From contig CAWGET010000004.1 in assembly GCA_963821715.1 (NCBI GenBank), positions 124,001 to 188,000 of the forward strand: a stretch of DNA of 64,000 bases. The letters run 5' to 3'. Position numbers and translations under genes: made by a program. The notes below the pieces were generated by a model. It had not been told where the DNA came from and searched no databases. It saw only the letters and a list, made by a program, of their open reading frames with translations. Position 1 is the first letter of the stretch, and each line of letters begins with the position of its first letter. This document shows, piece by piece, positions 53,707 through 61,862 of the stretch. Source of the stretch: CAWGET01 sp963821715. GTDB lineage: Bacteria > Bacteroidota > Ignavibacteria > Ignavibacteriales > Melioribacteraceae.

Positions 53707-55141
53707 TTATTTACCGCCTTTAGAAAATATCATAACCGGAACAGTTTTCAAGATCAACTGTAAATCCAGCCAGGGCGACATATTATTAATATAGTAAAGA
53801 TCCAAAACTATTGAATCCTTAAAGGAGACTGAACTTCTTCCCCAAACCTGCCAAACGCCTGTTAAACCGGGCAATGTGTTTGTCCTGCGCTTCTGCCAGG
53901 TATCGTAATGTTCGTATTCATATGGAAGACATGGGCGCGGTCCAACAAGGCTCATATCTCCTTTTATAACATTCAACAACTGCGGTAATTCATCCAGCGA
54001 CGTTGCGCGAAGATATTTGCCTATAGTTGTAATGCGGTTTTCGTTGATCACTTTCTGGCCGCTCTCTTCTCCGCCGTTTTTTATAAACTCTATCATCTTC
54101 TCTTTTCGTTCCTCATCATCTTCGCCGTCAACGGTCATGGATCTGAATTTAAGGAATTCAAATTGTTCTCCGTTTCTTCCGACCCTTATTTGTCTGAAGA
54201 ATATAGGTCCGGGTGAGGTAAATTTTATAACCGCTGCAATAATCAAAAGAAGTGGCGAAAGAACTAACAGACCGAACGTTGAAAAAATAACGTCAAAAAA
54301 TCTTTTTAGCTTTATTGAAATTCCGGTATTGTATCTCGGAGTTACACCTATTATCGGAACGTCCGCATAACGTTCTGTATATATTTTTTTCGATACAATA
54401 TTGAACAGCTCCGAGACAACTTTTACGTCAACCTCAATTTCATGGCAGACGTCTAAAATCTCAAGCAGTCTTTCATAATTTATTTTATCAATCGCAATAA
54501 GAATTTCATCAACATTGATATTGCTTTATTATTTCCCGGATTTCTCCGGTACTTCCGAGAACATTTTTGGTTCCGATAATCTGTTCGCCTTTATTTACAG
54601 TATCGTCAATAAAACCGACAAGACTTAAACCTATCGGATTTTCAAAGATTAATTTGGCGGCAAGAAGTTTACCGGATTTTCCTGCGCCTACAATAACAAT
54701 ATTTCTGTTAAACTGTTTATCATGCAGTATTAAATAAATACTTCTTAAAATCTCAACCCTAAGCAAATACCAAAAAGGTAGAGATGTGAGAACAAAAACA
54801 AAAATAATTAGTCGGGAATCGAGAAACATATTATTTTGAATAAGCAGGGATACGATAACAATCCCCAAAGCACTATAATAAAGCGATTTGAGAAGTGCGG
54901 TAAAATGAGCCGACCTTGATAAGATGACATTGATCTTGTATAGGTTATTAATCTCGAAAATGAGAATAATAGTAAACGCTAGTAAAAGGAAAAGCGCCTG
55001 TATCGGCCATGAAATCTCGAGGAATTCAAAAAATCCCAGACTGCTGTCGTTTCTAACAAGAAATGATGATATCGCAAAAGACAATATTAAAATTGTCAGA
55101 TCCGAAATCGCAAAATAATATTTATATCGTGGTAGCCGCAT
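53707..55141 (-). pseudogene. Polyprenyl-phosphate sugar-1-phosphate transferase (WbaP/WcaJ class), split by one frameshift
   Basis: Initiates repeat-unit synthesis on undecaprenyl phosphate. Piece one (55141-54509) has four membrane helices and a CoA-binding-like domain (NIVIVGAGKSGKLLAAKL). It runs to EIREIIKQYQC and stops. A one-base shift at about 54523 restores NINVDEILIAIDKINYERLL and an open frame to 53707, through the re-entrant helix (KRFFDVIFSTFGLLVLSPLL) and the catalytic domain: SPGPIFFRQIRVGRNG, FLKFRSM, RATSLDELPQLLNVIKGDMS and LVGPRPCLPYE. Combined length of about 477 residues is normal. If the lesion is real the locus cannot start its polymer from this gene; a sequencing error is equally possible. 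Confidence 0.88.
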
Positions 55142-55828
55142 ATTTTAAGTTTTACTTTCCTTATACTCTAAAAAATCTGATAAATTAGCCTTATCAATTG
55201 GAACATTCAAATTAATTTTATATTAAATAATATATGATATCGGAAATTTTCAGAAAATTTATCTTTAGTTAAATTATGTAATGCAATATAGGTGCCAACT
55301 CATATTCGTGATTTTATCATAATTTGCAACCAAAGAGGAAGAGGATAGTAAGAATACTTTACGGTTTGTAAATTAAATTAACCCGGTATTTGAATAAATG
55401 ACCAATTGTAATGGTTAAAATAGTAAAGTTTTTTAAATAATTAAACCTAATTATTAATTAAATTTTGATTATTTAGGATTTCTTTACATCAAAACCTGAA
55501 ACATTTTTTTTACATCGCCAAAAGTTTCTATCTCTTCCCTTTAAAACGCCCTCTAATAAATTAGATATGTAATTTACTAAAAAGATTCAAATAAAACAGA
55601 AAACAGAAGTCTGCGTCCATCCGCTAAATCTTCGAGAAAATAAAAACTAAGATCAGAGATCAGCTGCAAGAAATTAATCGTGTCTGATTTTTTAAAAAGT
55701 ATTGATCTAATTACACGAATTTCTCAAAGAATTTTATTCTTTCAACAGAAACCGCCGAATGCTTGAAATGATTGTAGAAAAACCATTGCGGCAAATGGGG
55801 AAAATTCCGTCTGCATTATCGCAAATAA
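55142..55828. other. 687-bp AT-rich intergenic stretch, probable promoter region
   Basis: Lies between a terminator and the sugar-transferase start, so it should hold the promoter and leader of the sugar transferase to Wzc unit. No coding fragment, JUMPstart-like motif or clear RNA hairpin was recognised. Confidence 0.4.
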
Positions 55829-55855
55829 AAAATCCCCTCAAAGCGAGGGGATTTT
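55829..55855. terminator. Strong intrinsic terminator after the DegT aminotransferase
   Basis: A perfect 11-bp stem, AAAATCCCCTC / GAGGGGATTTT, with a 5-base loop. T-rich on both exits; it ends the minus-strand aminotransferase unit 32 bp after its stop. Confidence 0.88.
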
Positions 55856-55886
55856 CTAACTAAAATATTTCATCAAATATTCAATT

Positions 55887-57002
55887 CTATTTGAAGAATT
55901 CTTTAATTTTATCGCAGGTATAACTTATCTGCTCATTACTTAATTCGGGAAACATAGGGAGCGACAATCCTGTTTCGGCAAGTTTTTCCGATACCGGGAA
56001 ATCTCCTTTTGAATATCCCAAATGTTTAAAGCAAGGCTGCTGATGAAGAGGGATCGGGTAATGCAATCCGCTCGCTATTCCGTTCTCGTTCAGAAAGTCC
56101 CGTAAAGCATCTCTCTTTTCGGTTCCATCTTTCACCTGAATAACGTAAAGATGATAAACGTGTTTAGCATAATCCATTTCTTTCGGAATAGTAACTTTAT
56201 CGAAACCGGCTAACTCTTCCCTGTATTTTTCCGCCACTCTTCTGCGTCCGTCAGTCCATTTTTCCAGGTGACGCAATTTAACTCCGAGAACAGCGCCCTG
56301 GATTCCTTCCATTCTGTAATTATGGCCGTAAATTTCGTGGTTATATTTTTCAACTGCGCCGTGATCTCTAATCATTTTGAATTTTACAGCGAGATCATCG
56401 TCATCTGTTGTAACCGCTCCCCCTTCTCCGTAAGCGCCCAAATTTTTCCCCGGATAAAAACTAAACGAAGCCGCTTTTCCTATTCCGCCAATTTTTTTCC
56501 CTTTATATTCGGCAAGATGCGCCTGAGCCGCGTCTTCCACCAGATAAATATTATGCTTTTCCGCAATTTTTATAAGCGGGTCCATATCAGCAGCCTGCCC
56601 GTAAAGGTGTACCGCAATAATCGCTTTTGTCTTTTCGGTAATAGCCGCTTCAACTTTTTCGGGATCGATATTGTAACTATCGGGATGACAATCTACGAAA
56701 ACCGGAGTGGCTCCGCAAAGGGTTGCACCCCAGGCTGTTGCTATAAATGTATTGGCCGGCATTATCACTTCGTCACCCGCGCCAATTCCCAATCCCCACA
56801 ATGCTATGTGGTTTCCATCGGTTCCCGCGCTTACGGCGGAACAATTTCTTACTTCGTGCGCTTCCGCAAATTCTTTTTCAAAATTAAATACCGGCTCGCC
56901 TAAAACATAAGCAGTATTATCTAATACGTTTTGAATAGCCGGATCTACTTCTTCTTTAATTGCCTTATACTGAACTTTAAGATCAAGAAACGGAACTTTC
57001 AT
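55887..57002 (-). CDS. DegT/DnrJ/EryC1/StrS-family sugar aminotransferase
   Basis: 371 residues, PLP-dependent. VPFLDLKVQYKAIKEEVDPA at the start, SAGTDGNHIALWGLGIGAGDEVI, VEDAAQAHLAEYKG, and the PLP lysine in FSFYPGKNLGAYGEGG (about 184). HNYRMEGIQGAVLGVKL and GLHYPIPLHQQP match the WbpE/DesI branch. It would aminate a 3-keto UDP-sugar made by the Gfo/Idh enzyme, the product being acetylated by the hexapeptide protein. It lies 65 bp after the epimerase. Confidence 0.93.
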   Translation of the reverse strand: MKVPFLDLKVQYKAIKEEVDPAIQNVLDNTAYVLGEPVFNFEKEFAEAHEVRNCSAVSAGTDGNHIALWGLGIGAGDEVIMPANTFIATAWGATLCGATPVFVDCHPDSYNIDPEKVEAAITEKTKAIIAVHLYGQAADMDPLIKIAEKHNIYLVEDAAQAHLAEYKGKKIGGIGKAASFSFYPGKNLGAYGEGGAVTTDDDDLAVKFKMIRDHGAVEKYNHEIYGHNYRMEGIQGAVLGVKLRHLEKWTDGRRRVAEKYREELAGFDKVTIPKEMDYAKHVYHLYVIQVKDGTEKRDALRDFLNENGIASGLHYPIPLHQQPCFKHLGYSKGDFPVSEKLAETGLSLPMFPELSNEQISYTCDKIKEFFK

Positions 57003-57067
57003 ATACCCCTCTTATTTTTGATTTAAATCTACACAATTGAAATTATTTTTTTTGTGACGTGCAACAA

Positions 57068-58105
57068 TTAAAAAAACATTTTTGCTACTTTCAAGATTCC
57101 CTGCTTCCAGGGGACCGTATGCGAAACCCCCGAGGAATTTTCGAATTTATGCAAATTATTTAAATACCATTTATAATTTCTCACTAATGCTTCTTTATTG
57201 GAATACTTTGGTTTGTATCCTAATTTCTCTTCAGCCTTTTCAATAGATACAAAAGAATCTTTTGAAGCGGTTTCGTAAACCCATTTGTATAACGGAGATA
57301 ATTTTAAAAACTCCAGAACTTTTAGTATTAAGATGATCGGCTTCTCGGGCAATCCGATAATCCTTTTTCCCTTACCGGCGTAATCTAATACGGCCTGGTA
57401 ATCTTCCTTCATCGTGGTGAATTCTTTTGCGCCGATGTTAAATGTATCATTCGCGATGGCTTCATCCAGTGTCATTGTAAGCCAGACCGCTTCGCATAAA
57501 TCTTCAACATCTAAAAGTTGATAGCGGTTATCCCCTCTTCCGATCATCGGAAAATTTTTTCCGTCCTTTGCCCAATCGTAAAAAAGGGCAAAAACGCCAA
57601 GTCGTTCGGGGCCGATAAATGATTTCGGACGGAGGATAGAAACCGTCATTCCTTTCTTTCGATATTCGAGACATTGTTCTTCAGCTAATATTTTAGCTTC
57701 ACCGTAGGGACCAACACCGTCCAATTTATCCGTTTCATAAAGCGGATGATGATCCGGGATTCCATAAACAGCAGTAGATGAAATATGAATAAATCTTGAA
57801 ACTTTATGATGTTCGGAAGCCTCCAAAAGATTGTGCGTTCCATCAACATCGGTGGAAATAATATCTTCCTTGGAATAGAGCGGTAAAGCCGCGGCGGTAT
57901 GAATTACAATATCACAGCCCTTAACAGCTTCATCCACTATATTACGATTTCGAATATCCCCTTTTATAACATTTATTTTATTTTTTTCTTCAAATTTGAA
58001 ATCTTCAATATCAAGAGATGTTATTTGCTCAACATTTTTATCGAGCAAATATCGTATCATATTAATTCCAAAAAAACCGGCACCGCCGGTGACCAAAACT
58101 TTCAA
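57068..58105 (-). CDS. Extended SDR, NAD-dependent epimerase/dehydratase
   Basis: 345 residues: VLVTGGAGFFGINMIRYLL, IHTAAALPLY, catalytic Ser and Tyr-Lys in HISSTAVYGIP and GPYGEAKILAEEQ, and ILRPKSFIGPERLG. The C-terminal third (SIEKAEEKLGYKPKYSNKEAL) is typical of sugar-nucleotide epimerases. With UbiA just upstream it could act on the polyprenyl-phospho-sugar, but this is inference from position. Seven heptamer repeats occupy its 5' leader. Confidence 0.88.
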   Translation of the reverse strand: MKVLVTGGAGFFGINMIRYLLDKNVEQITSLDIEDFKFEEKNKINVIKGDIRNRNIVDEAVKGCDIVIHTAAALPLYSKEDIISTDVDGTHNLLEASEHHKVSRFIHISSTAVYGIPDHHPLYETDKLDGVGPYGEAKILAEEQCLEYRKKGMTVSILRPKSFIGPERLGVFALFYDWAKDGKNFPMIGRGDNRYQLLDVEDLCEAVWLTMTLDEAIANDTFNIGAKEFTTMKEDYQAVLDYAGKGKRIIGLPEKPIILILKVLEFLKLSPLYKWVYETASKDSFVSIEKAEEKLGYKPKYSNKEALVRNYKWYLNNLHKFENSSGVSHTVPWKQGILKVAKMFF

Positions 58106-58130
58106 AACTTAAACTCCATTTTTATAAATC

Positions 58131-58179
58131 AGAAATCAGAAATCAGAAATCAGAAATCAGAAATCAGAAATCAGAAATC
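58131..58179. repeat. Heptanucleotide tandem repeat AGAAATC, seven copies
   Basis: Seven perfect AGAAATC units, with an imperfect eighth (ATAAATC, 58124-58130) on the left and a partial AGAAA on the right. They lie 26-74 bp upstream of the epimerase start, between it and ubiA. Unit length 7 and perfect copies make slipped-strand length variation likely. Confidence 0.95.
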
Positions 58180-58256
58180 AGAAAAATGCTTTCGTTATTT
58201 TATTATGTCAAGCAATATTTTCATAGTCGATAAAAATTGAACCCGCCCGCAATTCC

Positions 58257-58298
58257 GTTTGACCTTTGACGTTTGACGTTTGACGTTTGACGTTTGAC
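58257..58298. repeat. Heptanucleotide tandem repeat GTTTGAC, six copies
   Basis: Units at 58257, 58264 (variant CTTTGAC), 58271, 58278, 58285 and 58292, ending 2 bp before the stop codon of the ubiA-like gene (58301-58303). The first two units recur as a 16-bp direct repeat on the other side of ubiA. Confidence 0.95.
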
Positions 58299-58300
58299 GT

Positions 58301-59170
58301 TTAAAGATTATAAATCACAATCGTCATAAAGCTCATCAGCCAAAGAATAATGCTTATTTGCAAAAATTTATCAGTTAAAAGAATCATTGTAGGATTTCCG
58401 CTTCTGTTCTCGACAAAAGTGATCTGCATATACCGGAAAATCCCCAGGATTACAAACAGCACAGTAAGATACAAATGCTCTGCGTTAAACTTATTAATTA
58501 CATCTTCCGAAATTGTATATAAAATATAACTGACAATAACTATGCTTGCCATTACCAGCATTGCGCCGTTAACAAAGGGTAAATTATATCCGTCAATATT
58601 TTTGCGAGTACTCAAACCTGTGCCCGATAGAAGTATATCGTCTCTTCTTTTAGCGAGCGCAATAAATAAAGAGAGCAAAAATGTTATAAGGATTATCCAC
58701 ATTGTAACCCTCACGCTAATAACAACCGCACCGCCAAAAATGCGAAGCACAAAACCGATTGAAATTATAAATATATCAAGAATAGGAATATGCTTTAATC
58801 CGAGGCTGTACAAAATATTAAGAACCAAATAAGCAAGGATGATAAACATAAACGTAATATTTAAAAGGAAACTGAAAATTAAGCCCGTAAACATTAAGCT
58901 CAACGATAGAACAACACCTGACTTAATCGATACTGCTCCGCTCGCAATCGGTCTCTCCTTTTTAACCGGATGCTGCCGATCTTCATCAATGTCTTTAATA
59001 TCATTTAAAATATATACAGAACTTGCCGCGATAGAAAAAAGCAGAAATGCGGCTAACGAATTTTCGACGTGCGCGATCTTATCAAATTCGAGTGAAAAAA
59101 TGAGCGGTGCAAAAACAAATAAATTCTTCACATAATGATGCGGACGTAAAAGAAGAATATATTTTTTCAA
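58301..59170 (-). CDS. UbiA-family prenyltransferase, decaprenyl-phosphate phosphoribosyltransferase-like
   Basis: 289 residues with about nine helices. The first Asp-rich motif is VYILNDIKDIDEDRQHPVKKERPIASG (NDxxDxxxD at about 55-63). The second motif region, YSLGLKHIPILDIFIISIGF then VLRIFGGAVV, is the type found in DPPR synthase (Rv3806c) rather than in menaquinone or haem prenyltransferases. That enzyme transfers phosphoribose to a polyprenyl phosphate, making a pentose donor for glycans. It lies between two sugar-related genes and is flanked by short repeats. Confidence 0.85.
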   Translation of the reverse strand: MKKYILLLRPHHYVKNLFVFAPLIFSLEFDKIAHVENSLAAFLLFSIAASSVYILNDIKDIDEDRQHPVKKERPIASGAVSIKSGVVLSLSLMFTGLIFSFLLNITFMFIILAYLVLNILYSLGLKHIPILDIFIISIGFVLRIFGGAVVISVRVTMWIILITFLLSLFIALAKRRDDILLSGTGLSTRKNIDGYNLPFVNGAMLVMASIVIVSYILYTISEDVINKFNAEHLYLTVLFVILGIFRYMQITFVENRSGNPTMILLTDKFLQISIILWLMSFMTIVIYNL

Positions 59171-59234
59171 AATTTTACCATTACTATTTTATTTTCTGAT
59201 TATACTTTCAGCAGTTTTATTTTAGCACAACTCC

Positions 59235-59248
59235 GTTTGACCTTTGAA
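59235..59248. repeat. Second copy of the TCCGTTTGACCTTTGA direct repeat flanking ubiA
   Basis: TCCGTTTGACCTTTGA occurs here (59232-59247) and at 58254-58269, about 980 bp apart, on either side of the ubiA-like gene. It corresponds to the first two units of the GTTTGAC array. Confidence 0.85.
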
Positions 59249-59259
59249 AAAAAATAGGA

Positions 59260-59280
59260 CCTGCCTGCGGAATGGCAGGC
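59260..59280. repeat. Short GC-rich inverted repeat
   Basis: CCTGCC (59260-59265) pairs with GGCAGG (59274-59279), in an otherwise AT-rich gap. On the plus side six A follow after GCTG, but there is no T tract on either strand close to it, so it is a weak terminator candidate or a dispersed palindrome. Confidence 0.45.
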
Positions 59281-59330
59281 GCTGAAAAAACTTATCTCTA
59301 TAATTTCCGCAGATTAAAATGTTATTGCCT

Positions 59331-59344
59331 CTAGCTTCTAGCTT
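59331..59344. repeat. Heptanucleotide repeat CTAGCTT, two copies plus partial
   Basis: CTAGCTT CTAGCTT CTAA overlaps the last codons and the stop of the GT4 gene (EARS, stop). Third heptamer repeat within 1.2 kb. Confidence 0.75.
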
Positions 59345-60500
59345 CTAACCGCTCCTGATATTTCTTCTTATAATAATCCCAATTCCTTTCGGAATAATGA
59401 GCGTATCCTTTCTCAGCGATTTTTTTTAAAGCATCTCTGTCATTATAAAGCCGGATCAATTTTTCGCTTAAATCCACCGCGTCCCCGGCCTTGAAAAACA
59501 GAATCTTATCGTCGAAATAATCCTTAAGCAAGGTAAGATCGGAAGCTACAACACATAATTTTTTTGCGAAATATTCGTATACTTTTACCGGCATCGCAAT
59601 ATCGTTGGACGGATCGTATGGCAGCGGTATTACTCCGATATGCGCTTCATCCATTTCCCTCGAAAGATCTTTCATACTAACGAAAGAATCGGAGAGCCAA
59701 ACATTATTATTCAATCTTTTTTCATCGATTATTTTATGAAGTTCAGACTTATATTCACCGTCCCCGTATATTTTTAATTCCATCTTAATATTTTTTGAAC
59801 GGATGATCTCCATCGCATCGATTAAAATATCAATGCCTAAACGTTTGGCAATTGTTGAAGGATAAGCGATGATCAGTTTATCATCATCAAATTGTTTTCC
59901 GTTCGACGAATAGTAAACCTTATGATCGGCTACGTTAACAATTTCAGTTATTCGCTTATTTTTTATTCCGTTTTCCCTAAATCGCTTAGTATGAAATCTG
60001 TTCGTCGAAATTATTTCCGTCGCAAATTTTGCGGATAATCTTTCTTCCAGATAAAGAGCTTTTATTAAATTACTGTTTTTATCCATACCAAACTTGGCGC
60101 TGAATATTTCCGGCATAAGATCGTGAAGATCCAAGATTATTTTCGCGCCAAATATTTTTGGAACGATAGAACTGAAAACGAGAAAATTCGGCATATTGTT
60201 AAAATGAATGACACTGTACTTTCTCTTAAAATAATTTTTCGTTAACGAAATCAGGCAAAAAAGAAAAAACCTGAGATAAGCATTGATGAAATATTTTTTA
60301 TTATTTCCTTTATACTGTTTTCTTCCGCTGGAAATAATATTAAAATCGCTAAATATTTTATTTTCGGGATGTTCAAGCGTATAAACATCTACGGTAAATC
60401 CGGCTTCGAGCGCGGCGTAGCATTCCTTCAGAACGCGGCTGTCCGTGCTTAAAGTTGTGTATGCAATTACAGCAAGATTTTTACTCAAACTTTTTCCCAT
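59331..60500 (-). CDS. Family 4 glycosyltransferase
   Basis: 389 residues, GT-B fold: LAVIAYTTLSTDSRVLKECYAALEAG and VIHFNNMPNFLVFSSIVPKIFG with LDLHDLMPEIF in the acceptor half. IIAYPSTIAKRLGIDILIDAM, LKIYGDGEYKSELHK and IPLPYDPSNDIAMPVKVYEYFAKKLCV form the donor half with the conserved acidic pair. Its start overlaps the end of the decayed CapK-like gene by 16 bp. The stop lies in a heptamer repeat. Confidence 0.9.
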   Translation of the reverse strand: MGKSLSKNLAVIAYTTLSTDSRVLKECYAALEAGFTVDVYTLEHPENKIFSDFNIISSGRKQYKGNNKKYFINAYLRFFLFCLISLTKNYFKRKYSVIHFNNMPNFLVFSSIVPKIFGAKIILDLHDLMPEIFSAKFGMDKNSNLIKALYLEERLSAKFATEIISTNRFHTKRFRENGIKNKRITEIVNVADHKVYYSSNGKQFDDDKLIIAYPSTIAKRLGIDILIDAMEIIRSKNIKMELKIYGDGEYKSELHKIIDEKRLNNNVWLSDSFVSMKDLSREMDEAHIGVIPLPYDPSNDIAMPVKVYEYFAKKLCVVASDLTLLKDYFDDKILFFKAGDAVDLSEKLIRLYNDRDALKKIAEKGYAHYSERNWDYYKKKYQERLEARS

Positions 60501-61802
60501 TCATTCTTAACTTTTGAAACTACCAATCTAAACTTTCCTCCGCCGGTATATTCTACTCCGTCAAAATCAAAATTGATTTTTAAATCGGGCAGCAGACCTT
60601 TTTTCAATTCGGATTCAATTTTATCTAAATCCTCCTTCACCGGCTCTCCTGCTAATTTTAATTTGATCGTTAATTCATCTGATATTTTCCTGAACGATCT
60701 GATATTGTTCAATCCAGCTTTTATCGTAAAGCGGTTTTAAATTTATTAAAAAATGCACCATGTATATGTCTTCCGTCTTTTAAAATTATAAAATCCCGTA
60801 TTCTTCCCCCAAGCTCCGAAATTTTACTCAATCCCCTGCCGCAACCGCATCTTCCAATTGTAATTTTTCCTACGTCACCCGTATTATATCTGAATAACGG
60901 AAAGGCGTAATTGAAAAGCGGTGTCGAAATTAAATTCCCCAATCCGTTTTGTTCATTTAGAATTTCAACAAGCACGGATTCCTGGTTGATATGATACCCA
61001 TGAATGTTCTTCGCATTCAAAAGTTAATAATACCACCCTCCGGACATCCGTAAATATCGAAAATATTTTTGATCCAAAAAATGATTCAATACTTTTCCTT
61101 TGATCAGGATAAAGCATATCGGAAGTAGTAAAAATTGAATTTATATCCTTTCCGGATTTCGAAATTATTGATTATTCCATAAGATCGACAATTAGTAAAC
61201 CATGCTCGAAGAATATCCATAGATAAATTAGCGGAATACGATTTGTTAATTTTTTCAATGATCTCTTTTATTTTTTTCCCGGAAAGATGAAGCGTCGGAA
61301 TCACTATCGGAGTTCTGCAACATAAAATAGATTTTAGTTTTTAACGAAGACGGCTTTAGGAATTAACGAGCCCGTTAACAATTTCAATAAATTCTATCGC
61401 CCAGTTCATATCCGCCCGCATTCCATCCTCTGAAATTATTAGCCCATAAATAACTGTGCGAAAGTTTATCTCGGTAAGAAATAAATGGTTTTCCGGTAGA
61501 ACCACCCGTTTCTCGTAATCCGCGAGAAGATAATCTTCAAAATTATCGGCTTTAAAATTTTCGAAAGTTTGTCCTGATATCGTCTTTTGTAATAACCGGG
61601 AAAATTTTAAATCACTTAAATCGATTTTATTTCATTCGGCATCAAAATTATGACTCTTTAAATATTTCGCCTGTAATAATTCAACATTTTTCCCCGCGTG
61701 AATCAAGAAGTTTTTTCAATTTTTGAATTGGAGAGCTCTCTCCAGTTCTTCAGGAGAAAGCCACTGGGATTCAATGAAGCTCCGGATATAAACTCCCAGC
61801 AT
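60485..61802 (-). pseudogene. Decayed phenylacetate-CoA-ligase-like adenylate-forming enzyme (CapK/PaaK family)
   Basis: Pieces in different frames follow family order. A start region MLGVYIRSFIESQWLSPEEL at 61802; LIHAGKNVELLQAKYLKSH; ATP-binding ETGGSTGKPFISYRDKL; then 61304-61104 (IPTLHLSGKKIKEIIEKINK); then 61020-60721 with PLFRYNTGDVGKITIGRCGCGRG and LGGRIRDFIILKDGR; then 60712-60485, the C-terminal LTIKLKLAGEPVKEDLDKIE. At least six shifts or stops separate them. CapK-like proteins of capsule loci are adenylating or acyl-activating enzymes of uncertain substrate. The catalytic loops are still readable, so decay is recent or the sequence here is poor. Confidence 0.82.
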
Positions 61803-61862
61803 ATCCGTCTTCCTGAATAACATCTACTATTTTGAAACCCGACCTTGTCAAATCTCAATTAG

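Noticed and set aside
55142..55828. tRNA or small RNA gene in the large gap
   Set aside because: No T-loop GTTCRA pattern with CCA-type acceptor pairing and no long GC stem was found.
56268..56903. Plus-strand 211-codon open frame
   Set aside because: Lies wholly antisense to the well-conserved DegT aminotransferase; composition is that of a shadow frame.
58131..58298. The repeats considered as a CRISPR array
   Set aside because: Units are 7 bp and directly tandem, with no spacers and no cas genes nearby.
60485..60712. Independent small gene of 75 codons
   Set aside because: It is the expected C-terminal domain of the decayed CapK/PaaK-like protein directly upstream in another frame.
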